NCBI GenBank assembly: GCA_934572445.1
Contig: CAKTLD010000020.1
Span: 1-23,713 of the forward strand
Reading direction: 5' to 3'
DNA: 23,713 nt
DNA from: an uncultured Oscillospiraceae bacterium
GTDB taxonomy: Bacteria; Bacillota; Clostridia; Oscillospirales; Oscillospiraceae
Every line of letters begins with the position of its first letter. Position 1 is the stretch's first letter. The position numbers and the translations under genes were made by a program. Under the pieces are notes generated by a model, which ran no database searches, had not been told where the DNA came from, and saw only the letters and a program-made list of their open reading frames with translations. Below are positions 13,930 through 21,700 of this stretch, piece by piece.

Positions 13930-16863
13930 TTACAGCATCTTATACAGTACCGCTGCGATCTGCGCGCGCGTCATCGGCGCATCGGGGCGGAAACTTCCGT
14001 CATCGAAGCCCGTAAGAATCCCCATCGCGCTCAGCGTGCTGACATACTCCGCCGACCAGCTCTGGATGCTGGCTTTATCTGTAAATGTCAGCGTGGGCGA
14101 GGCGTAGCCCTTTTCCAGCACGCGTCCGAGCATCGTCACGACCTCCTGACGGCTGACATTCGCCGTGGGATTGAAGTAAAGCTTGCCGGATCTGTCCGCA
14201 CTGCCCTGAATGACGCCGAGGGCGTACATTGCCTTTGCGCCGTTCAGCGCCCAGGAGCCGATCTTATCGGTATCGGCAAAGGGCAGCGTCACATTCGAAT
14301 AATCCATACCCGGCGCAAGATATCGCTCGAGCAGCACGGCAAACTCCTGACGGGTAATATTCGTCTCGGGGGCAAACTTGCCGCTGCCGGAACCGTTAGT
14401 GATACCGCTGCGGCTCAAATACGAGACCGCCCCATTCGCCCAGTGGCCCTGCATATCGGTAAAGGCCGGCGTGGTGTCGGTCGCGGTGGTGTCCACGCTT
14501 GCGCGGGTCAGATTTCCGCTGCCATCGCCCGCGGTCACGGTCAGGCGGTGCTGCGCGCCGTCGGCGGCGGGCAGGCGGACGTTCAGCGCGCCGCCTGCAC
14601 TGTCATAGTCGTAGCTCGTTAGCGCTTTGCCGTCATAGCTCACGCGCAGCGCAGGCACAGCCGTGCCGTCGGTATCGTCGCTCACAGTGCCGGTCACGGT
14701 GTTCGCCGCCGCGTCATACCTCAGTGAGATCGCCGGCGGTGTGGTATCGGCAATGCCGCCATAGGACAGCACGAGCTGGTCCAGATAGATCGCACCGATC
14801 TGCTCACGCTCGGCACCAACCGCTATCCCCGTGATACGGGACGCGCCGCCCAGCTGCGCGGTCACGAGCTTCCAGCCCGAGAAATCCAGCGCGCCGAGAT
14901 CAACGTAGCCAAGGTCGGTCACGAGCCAAAGCTGTGCGCCGCTCTGATCGCCGCAGACCCAGAGGTTGAGCTGGTCGTAGTTCGCGGGCACATCATAATT
15001 CATGCCAATGAACGCGTCGCCCTGGCCGGTGGCGTAATCCAGCCGTGCAGAGGCGTAACCGTTGTGCACGCGCGTCATATCGGTGTTGCGTGAGAGCATC
15101 GCGCGCGTACCGGTGGTCGAGGCAAAGCTGCCCTCGTAATCCTCCAGCGTGCGCAGCGCGCGGGCCGTCACCGTTACAGGGATCGTCACCGAAATGCGTC
15201 CCAGGCTCACGCTCACGCTGCCGCTGCCCACGCGGCCCGCAGCGGTGAATACACCGTTCTCTATCGTGCCGACGCCGCCCTGCACGCTCCACGCAAAGCC
15301 CTTGTTGTCCCCCAGCACGGGAAGATGACGGTACATCGCCGAAGCCGAGAGCTCTGCCGACTCGCCGCACATCAGCGAGATGGCGGTAACAGGCTTGTCA
15401 TTCTGCCTGACGCTGATGCTGTCAGGCGCGGTGACGACCTCGATCTCAGTCTCGCTGCTCGCGCCGCCTGCGCTCGCGCGCACGGTAACAATACCGGACG
15501 CGGGCGCGATCAGGATATTATCGCTGATCTCGCCGCGGTCCGCATACAGCGACACGCTCCGCGAAGGCATAGGGATGTAGTTCGTATCCAGCGCCACCGC
15601 CGTCAGCTTCACCTCGGCGTTTGGCAGCACGCGGGCGCTCTCGCTCGTCAGATAGACGTGGCCGACGGAATTCGTCGGGCGGCCGTCCGCCACCAGAAAG
15701 ACGTGATTGGTCACAGCGCGCTCCCTGCCGCCCGAAGGCTTGCTGACAAGCGTCGCCGTGGTATCGGCGGGGTCGGTCGCCACCATCGCGGTCGAACCGC
15801 CGCCGTCCAGGCTCAGCGCCGTTTCGCAGCCGAGCTCGATCATGCGCTCGGCCACCTGCGTCAGCGTCGCACCGATGGAATAACCGTTCTGGCGGCCGTC
15901 GATCGTATAGATCACGAGGGAGCCGTCGCGCCTGAGACCGATGGCCGTGCGCGGGGCTGCGCCTGCGGCAAGGCCGCTGCAAACCTGCCCGTTTTCAACC
16001 AGCTGGTAGAACGCACCAACCATATTGCTCACGCCGTTCCATTCGGGACTCTGCGCGCTGACGCTCACCGTCAGCTGCTGCCCGGGCGTAAGCGTGCGCA
16101 GCTGGTCGGCATAGCCCGATGCCTTGGCGTTGGCGGAGAGCACATAGCGTCCCGCGCCGACATAGGTATCCGTGCCGCCGTCGACCACCTGCTCCACCGT
16201 CAGCAGCAGGCTGCCGCCGATCGTAAGCGTACCGCCGAGCACCGAGCAGACCACATCCACGCCCGGCTCGCTCGTGCCGATGGTCCCGCGGGAGTTGAAT
16301 GAAGCATCGTAAAGATAGAAGCCATAACTGCTCTGGCGCACCTGATTGAGCGCCGAGATCTTAAAGCCCTGTCCGAAGTCGCTCTGCGCCGTGATGCTCA
16401 GCTCCGGCTTTCCCATTACGGCGCTGCCGTCTTCGTAAAAGCCGACGGCGTAGTAATCGCCCGAGGCATTGCGCAGCACACCGTTCGTCATCGTGGTGCC
16501 GAGCGCAATGCCCGTCGCGGTGTCGTAATAGTCGCCGTTCACACCTGCGACCACACGGTAGCCGTCAGCCTCCAGTTCCCGTGCGGCCGTCGACACCGTG
16601 GTCAGCTGTGTGGTATAGTCGCCGCAGGTCACCACAGGCCTCACCCGCGCGTTGGGCGAGTAAACAACGTAGTTCTCCTGGCGGAGATCGGAATAGGTGT
16701 TGCTCCAGAACGTACCGGCGTTCAGCTCGGTGCGCTCGTTGACCGTAACGGTCGAAGCCGTCAGGTCATCGCCGAGCGCGTCGGATGCGTAGGCCGTCAG
16801 CGGAGCCGCCGTCAGCGCGACGGCGAGCGTCAGGGATATCAGCTTGCGAATGATGGGTTTCAC
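13930..16863 (-). CDS. Secreted phosphodiester glycosidase (NAGPA/DUF2233) with C-terminal SLH domains
   Basis: 977 residues. A signal peptide (about 1-26, ending near PLTAYAS) is followed by a NAGPA domain (about 80-395). This domain carries NGDYYDTATGIALGTTMTNG, RTAIGLRRDGSLVIYTIDGR and the active-site stretch LSLDGGGSTAMVA (near 350). Then come an Ig-like part with bacterial Big-type strands, a jelly-roll-like segment (about 585-710, LEDYEGSFAS to YLDQLVLSYGG), another Ig-like part (about 712-795), and three SLH domains (about 802-977: FTDMQGHWANGAV, FADTDKIGSWALNGAK, FTDKASIQSWSAEYV). NAGPA-type enzymes uncap phosphodiester-linked sugars; the bacterial substrate is not set by sequence. 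The SLH part should hold it to pyruvylated wall polymer. Start is GTG with AAGGAGG 6 bases upstream. It appears monocistronic. Confidence 0.9.
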   Translation of the reverse strand: MKPIIRKLISLTLAVALTAAPLTAYASDALGDDLTASTVTVNERTELNAGTFWSNTYSDLRQENYVVYSPNARVRPVVTCGDYTTQLTTVSTAARELEADGYRVVAGVNGDYYDTATGIALGTTMTNGVLRNASGDYYAVGFYEDGSAVMGKPELSITAQSDFGQGFKISALNQVRQSSYGFYLYDASFNSRGTIGTSEPGVDVVCSVLGGTLTIGGSLLLTVEQVVDGGTDTYVGAGRYVLSANAKASGYADQLRTLTPGQQLTVSVSAQSPEWNGVSNMVGAFYQLVENGQVCSGLAAGAAPRTAIGLRRDGSLVIYTIDGRQNGYSIGATLTQVAERMIELGCETALSLDGGGSTAMVATDPADTTATLVSKPSGGRERAVTNHVFLVADGRPTNSVGHVYLTSESARVLPNAEVKLTAVALDTNYIPMPSRSVSLYADRGEISDNILIAPASGIVTVRASAGGASSETEIEVVTAPDSISVRQNDKPVTAISLMCGESAELSASAMYRHLPVLGDNKGFAWSVQGGVGTIENGVFTAAGRVGSGSVSVSLGRISVTIPVTVTARALRTLEDYEGSFASTTGTRAMLSRNTDMTRVHNGYASARLDYATGQGDAFIGMNYDVPANYDQLNLWVCGDQSGAQLWLVTDLGYVDLGALDFSGWKLVTAQLGGASRITGIAVGAEREQIGAIYLDQLVLSYGGIADTTPPAISLRYDAAANTVTGTVSDDTDGTAVPALRVSYDGKALTSYDYDSAGGALNVRLPAADGAQHRLTVTAGDGSGNLTRASVDTTATDTTPAFTDMQGHWANGAVSYLSRSGITNGSGSGKFAPETNITRQEFAVLLERYLAPGMDYSNVTLPFADTDKIGSWALNGAKAMYALGVIQGSADRSGKLYFNPTANVSRQEVVTMLGRVLEKGYASPTLTFTDKASIQSWSAEYVSTLSAMGILTGFDDGSFRPDAPMTRAQIAAVLYKML

Positions 16864-16909
16864 GATTTGCCTCCTTGATCAAAATGCCGTTGGTCAGTAA
16901 ACATAACAC

Positions 16910-16938
16910 AGTATAGCAGAACCTGACCTATAAGTAAA
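16910..16938 (-). promoter_or_regulatory. Promoter of the phosphodiester glycosidase gene
   Basis: On the minus strand: TTTACT (16933-16938), 17-base spacer, TATACT (16910-16915) preceded by TGC (extended -10). The start near 16903 gives a 40-base leader. Confidence 0.7.
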
Positions 16939-16941
16939 GAC

Positions 16942-16980
16942 GAAGAAAATCGGAAAAAGTTTCCGATTTTCTTCATCTTT
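16942..16980. terminator. Terminator between hemW and the glycosidase gene
   Basis: GAAGAAAATCGGAAA (16942-16956), loop AAG, TTTCCGATTTTCTTC (16960-16974). It lies 26 bases past the hemW stop on the minus strand, where the tail is GTCTTTACTT. The plus strand has a better tail (ATCTTTTTT), although no plus-strand gene ends here. Confidence 0.75.
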
Positions 16981-16999
16981 TTTCCAGTCTCGCCAAATG

Positions 17000-18121
17000 C
17001 TACAGCCCCAGCGCATCCAGCACGCGCACGATCACCGCGTTCGACACCAGAAAGCCCTGCGGCGTGAGTCTCCAGCGCCCGTCCGGATGCCGGCGTGCCA
17101 GGCCATGGCGCGCGCACTCAGCGAGCGTCCGCTCCGCCGCGTCATACGGAAGGCCGAGCGCGGCGAGGTCCAGCCCCTGCGCCGTGCGCAGAGAGAGCAT
17201 CACGCGCTCCTCCCGCCGCTCGTCCGCGCCGGGCGCGGTATCCTCGGAGAGCCTCTCCTCCCCCGCAAGATACGCCCCCAGCTCGCGCGCGAGCGCGAAC
17301 CGCCGCCCGCCGAAATCCGAGTGCGCCCCGGGGCCGAAGCCCAGATACTCCTCCATCGCCCAGTAGCGCGCGTTGTGGCGTGATTCCCGCCCTGCGCGCG
17401 CGAAATTCGAGATCTCATACTGCCCGTATCCCGCCGCCTCCAGCGTCTCCACGGCGCAAAGGTACTGCGCCGCCTGCGCGTCATCGTCGGGGAGCCGCGC
17501 GCCCGCGCGCCGCGCGTAAAGCGGCGTGCCCTCCTCCACCTTCAGCCCGTAGCACGACAGATGCTCCGGCCGCAGCGCGATGGCCGCCTCCAGATTTCCC
17601 TGCCAGCGCGCCATCGTCTGCTCCGGCAGGCCGTAAATGAGGTCGAGGCTCAGGTTGTCGAAGCCCGCCGCGCGCGCCGCAGCCACGGCCTCCTCCGTTT
17701 CGCGGTGCGTGTGTACGCGCCCGATGCGCCGCAGCTCCGCGTCGTCCGCCGACTGCATCCCCAGCGAGATGCGGTCAAAGCCCGCGCGCCGCAGCCGCCG
17801 CAGCGCGCCGGCGTCCCGCGCGCTGTCGGGATTGGCCTCCAGCGTGATCTCCGCGCCGCCGTCCACGCGATAGTGCGCAAAGACCGTCTCCAGCACGCGT
17901 TCAAGCCGCGCCGCGCCGAGATAGCTCGGCGTGCCGCCGCCGAAGTACACCGTGTCGACGATATAGTCCGCCGCCAGCGGCGCCTTGCGCGCGAGCTGCG
18001 CACACAGCGCCGCGGTATAGTCGTCCATCCGTGCCTCCGAGCGCGGCAGGGAGTAAAAATCGCAGTAAATGCACTTGGCTTTACAGAACGGGATATGCAC
18101 ATACAGCCCCAGCGTGCGCAT
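17000..18121 (-). CDS. hemW: Radical-SAM heme chaperone HemW (coproporphyrinogen oxidase-like)
   Basis: 373 residues from the ATG at 18121, which has AAGGGG 8 bases upstream. A longer frame to 18205 gives a non-conserved N-terminus and is not used. Seen: LYVHIPFCKAKCIYCDFYS with the CxxxCxxC cluster (Cys13, 17, 20), VDTVYFGGGTPSYL, TLEANPDS, FDRISLGMQSADDAELRRIGR, DNLSLDLIYGLPEQT and HLSCYGLKVEEGTPL. The C-terminal HemW region has YEISNFARAGRESRHNARYW, GFGPGAHSDFGGRRF and a short winged-helix end. HemW proteins bind heme and pass it to target proteins; they lack coproporphyrinogen III oxidase activity. It is a single-gene unit divergent from spoVAC. Confidence 0.93.
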   Translation of the reverse strand: MRTLGLYVHIPFCKAKCIYCDFYSLPRSEARMDDYTAALCAQLARKAPLAADYIVDTVYFGGGTPSYLGAARLERVLETVFAHYRVDGGAEITLEANPDSARDAGALRRLRRAGFDRISLGMQSADDAELRRIGRVHTHRETEEAVAAARAAGFDNLSLDLIYGLPEQTMARWQGNLEAAIALRPEHLSCYGLKVEEGTPLYARRAGARLPDDDAQAAQYLCAVETLEAAGYGQYEISNFARAGRESRHNARYWAMEEYLGFGPGAHSDFGGRRFALARELGAYLAGEERLSEDTAPGADERREERVMLSLRTAQGLDLAALGLPYDAAERTLAECARHGLARRHPDGRWRLTPQGFLVSNAVIVRVLDALGL

Positions 18122-18153
18122 CGCATCAGCCCCTTTTTGAAAATTCGTTTTTG

Positions 18154-18162
18154 ATTGTAGCA
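18154..18162 (-). promoter_or_regulatory. Extended -10 promoter of hemW
   Basis: On the minus strand TGC directly precedes TACAAT (18154-18159). The -35 region (GC-rich) shows no match, so it is an extended -10 type. The start near 18147 gives a 26-base leader. Confidence 0.5.
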
Positions 18163-18181
18163 CATTCCGCCGCGCGCGGAC

Positions 18182-18211
18182 GGATAAGTTTCCCTGCGGC
18201 GGCACAAGCTA
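18182..18211 (+). promoter_or_regulatory. Candidate forespore (sigma-G/F) promoter of spoVAC
   Basis: GGATA (18182-18186), an 18-base spacer and CAAGCTA (18205-18211). Against the published Bacillus sigma-G pattern (GHATR, N18, CATNHTA) each element has one fixed-position mismatch. This suits a spore-membrane gene, but the match is imperfect. It overlaps upstream sequence of the divergent hemW promoter. Confidence 0.4.
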
Positions 18212-18231
18212 TACGCAAAAGGAGTGATCTT

Positions 18232-18666
18232 ATGGACATGACCCCGCAGGAATACAACGCCTACGTCAAGCGCATCGCGCCCCGCTCCCCCATCTGGAAG
18301 GACACTGCCCTTGCCTTTCTCGCCGGCGGCGCGATCTGCGCCCTCGGCCAGCTGATCCAGAACGGCTTTCTTTCCCTCGGCCTTGAAAAGACCGACGCGG
18401 GCACCGCGACCTCGATCTGCCTCATTTTTCTCTCCGCGCTGCTGACGGGGCTGAATCTTTACAACTCCATCGCGCGCTTTGCGGGCGCGGGCACGCTCGT
18501 GCCCATCACGGGCTTCGCCAACTCCGTCGTCTCCCCCGCCATCGACTTCAAGAGCGAGGGCTTCATCACCGGTATGGCGGCCAAAATGTTCGCCGTGGCG
18601 GGGCCGGTCATCGTCTTCGGCACGCTCGCGAGCGTCGTCTACGGCGTGGTGCTGATGCTGCTGTGA
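18232..18666 (+). CDS. spoVAC: Stage V sporulation protein AC
   Basis: 144 residues from the ATG at 18232, chosen because AAAGGAG stands 8-9 bases before it; an upstream extension to 18031 is antisense to hemW. SpoVAC is a membrane subunit of the SpoVA channel, needed for dipicolinic acid traffic into and out of the spore and described as mechanosensitive in Bacillus. Seen: the N-terminal YNAYVKRIAPRSP, helix DTALAFLAGGAICALGQLIQ, ICLIFLSALLTGLNLYN, then the strongest family block FAGAGTLVPITGFANSVVSP, followed by AIDFKSEGFITGM and AKMFAVAGPVIVFG. Its usual partners spoVAD and spoVAEB are absent; a terminator follows at once. The window therefore has an orphan spoVAC, which may be a paralogue. 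Confidence 0.92.
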   Translation: MDMTPQEYNAYVKRIAPRSPIWKDTALAFLAGGAICALGQLIQNGFLSLGLEKTDAGTATSICLIFLSALLTGLNLYNSIARFAGAGTLVPITGFANSVVSPAIDFKSEGFITGMAAKMFAVAGPVIVFGTLASVVYGVVLMLL

Positions 18667-18706
18667 GCAAAAAAAGAAGGCCCCCGAGGGGGTCTTCTTT
18701 TTTTGC
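18667..18706. terminator. Bidirectional terminator between convergent spoVAC and the SLH protein gene
   Basis: GCAAAAAAAGAAG (18667-18679) pairs with CTTCTTTTTTTGC (18694-18706) around a CCCCC/GGGGG core (18681-18685 with 18688-18692) and one G-T pair. Both strands end with a run of seven T within the stem base. It starts at the end of spoVAC and lies 30 bases past the SLH gene stop on the other strand. Confidence 0.92.
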
Positions 18707-18735
18707 TGTTTTGCCTTGCGGATCGGAAACGCCGC

Positions 18736-21700
18736 TTAGTATTCGAGCTTCGTCCAGTCGCGGTTGTCGCGCAGGGCGGTCCACTGCTCGTCGCCGTTCT
18801 TCTCGGTCACGGCGCGCTCGTAGGTGTGGCTGTTCGTCGCCTCCTGAATGGCGATGTAGAACCAGTCGCCGCTCTTGCAGTCGGGGAAGGTCAGCATCAC
18901 GCGCTCGGACAGCAGGTGGTCCTCGTCAGAGGGCACGCGCTCGAGCACGCGGTTGATCATCGTCACGGTCTCGGCGCGGGTAATGCTCTGGTTGGGACGG
19001 AAGCTGCCGTCGGGATAGCCCTCGATCCAGCCGTTGCCCGCCGCGAGCCTGATGTAGGCCTCGGCCCAGTGACCGGCGATGTCGGTGAAGCGGTCATTCG
19101 TCTTGTCCAGCTTGGCGAACAGGGCGATGATCTTGGACATCTCGGCGCGGGTGATGGGGGCGTTCGGACGGAACGTGCCGTCGGGATAGCCGCTGACGAT
19201 ACCGGCATTGCTCAGGGTGGAGATGGCGTTGTTGTACCAGTCGCCGTCCTTGACGTCGGTGTACTCGTTGCTCACCGCCCAGTATTCCTCACGGGTCGCG
19301 TCCGTCAGCAGGCGGAAGAAGATCGTGCTGGCCTCGGCGCGGGTGATGTAGCCGCCCGGCTGCACCGTGCCGTCGGGATAGCCCATGACGTAGGCATAGT
19401 GATCGTCGGTGTTCAGCGCGGGCTTCGTCACGCTCGGGGTGGAGGGCTGATAGGCGCGGTAGGTGTTGACGATGTTCAGCGGGGTCCCTGCCTCTTTGTT
19501 CGCGTCAAACTTCCAGGACGTGACCTTGTATTCATTGGCTTCCGTATCCAGCTTGACCTCGATCGTCAGGGTATACTCGGTCGTGTCGTAGCTCATGCGG
19601 CCGGTCTCGCCCTTGACCTCCCGCACCGTGTAGGTGTAGGTGCCTGCGGCGCTGAAGGTGAGCTTGTCGGCTGCGGCAAACTTGAACGCACTCGTCAGAT
19701 CGGCGTAAGTGACCTCGGCCTCGCCGGTGTAAGAAGTGCCAGTCATGGTGGTCTCTGCATTTTTGCTCTCCGGCTTGACGCGCACTATAAAGGTCTCCGC
19801 GAAGTTCTTGCCGACATTGCCCTTCACCGTCTTGGTGATGGCGGGAGTCTTCTTGCCGTCGATGTTGTCGAAGTCGAACGTGCCGTCACCGGCGGGGTTC
19901 TTGGCGTAATAAACCTTGATGACGATACCAGCCTTGTCGATCGTTACGGGCAGTTTGGGGTTAACGCTCTTGCGGCTATAGTGAGCTGCGAGCTTGGCAG
20001 AGTCAGCAACCGCCGATACTTCCGTGCCATAAGGTACATTATTGGTCGTCTCATCGAACGGCTTGCTCTCACCATCGTAATAATATTCGATCTCGTAATC
20101 GAACTTGTTCAGCTTGAAGTAAAGCTTGAGCGTGAGGGAACCGTCAGCCGCAATCGTGCCGCTTTCCACATTAGTCGCATTACTACTATCGTAGGTATAC
20201 TTGCCGTTTTCCTTGTCTGCCTTATCGGCATCTGTCACGGAAGCAGTCGTGCCGGTCGTACCGGTACGGGTGTCATCAGTCACATTAGCCGTGTCAGGAT
20301 AGGTGCCATTATCATTCTGATAGTAATACTCGACCGTATACCCGGTATTGGTGTTCGGCGTCCACTTTGCAGTGAAAGTTACATTCTCCGCGGGCATATT
20401 GCTGTTCGTGGTAATACCACTCACACTGGAAGTCCAACCGGTGAATGTGTAGCCATCGCGGGTCGGAGTTGCGTCCTTGTTCTGCTCGTTAAATGCAGGA
20501 ATAGTAGTGTTGAACGTAACCTCCGGGTAGACAACGTTCGCAAAGACTTCTTCGTTCTCCACGCCGTCGGTGTAGGTCACCTTGTACTTGTTCACCGTCC
20601 ACGTTGCAGTCAGGGTCACGTTTGCGGCGGGCATGGTGAAGGTCTTAGAGGTCTCGTCGATCGCAGGCGCATCGACGCTGGTGTTGTCAGTGGTAGCGGT
20701 CCAGCCAGCAAAGGTGTAGCCTTCCTTCGTGGGATCAGGTGCAACTGTCACAGTAGCATCTTTTGCATAGGGGCTGCTGCTATCTGTGTAGGTAGTAGCA
20801 GTGCCGATCTTGCCGCCAGCCAGATCATACGTCACCGTATACTTCATTGCGGTCGGGACGGGGTCAGACTTTGCTTCCTCTTCATCTTTGCCGCCCTGCT
20901 TCATCGTGACCTTGTTGATAAGGCCATTACCAGTCACGTCAGTGGCTTCTACCCTGTGGGTGACGGTGAAATCCATAGTGACGGCATCCTCGCCGGACTT
21001 GGCGGGAATGGTGTAGTATCCGTAAGTGTCAGCGCTCACACCATCGGGCGGGGTAACGTTCAGCGACGTCTCCGCAGTATTCTGAAGCACGTCCTCCAGT
21101 TTGAACTTGCCCTCCGCGTTGCCGCTGTTGGTCACCGTGATGGTCCATTCAATCTCATCGCCGGGATAGGCGGTGGGGATAGCCTTGCTAGCAGCAACCG
21201 TAGTCTCGCCGACCTTCGTGACGGTCTTCTCAACGGAAAGCTTAGCGGCCTCAATCAATTTCCACTGAGCCATCAGGATCACATTCGCAGCGGGCATGGT
21301 GAAAGTCTTTACGTCGGTAGTTTCATCAGTGTTGATTTTAGGGGGATTCGTTTTGGGTTCGGTAATAGTCCAGTCGATGAACTCATAGCCGCTTCTCTCC
21401 GGTTCATTGCTGGTAACAGAAACCGGAGCGTTTTCAGGGTACTTAGCGGTCTCTACCGTCTCCCCGTCTTTCCATTTTCCGCTATCCAAATCATAACTGA
21501 CCGTATAGAGCTGCGTCCACTGGGCCGTCAGCGTCACGTTCTCTGAAACCAAAAAGCTTTCGCCAACCTGATAGATCTTGTTGCTGTTGTTATACTTCCA
21601 ACCGGCAAAAGCCAGATTCTTTGTAGCCGCCTCGGCAATTGCGTCGGCAGAAGGCCCACAAACTTTATAGTTTTCGTTCCGCTTGAGATTAATTTTGCCG

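Noticed and set aside
18703..21546. A 947-codon open frame on the plus strand, antisense to the surface-protein gene
   Set aside because: No ribosome site at its start, low-complexity Val/Gly/Arg/Ala composition, no family resemblance. The opposite strand encodes clear SLH, InlB-type and pilin domains. The open frame is a by-product of codon bias.
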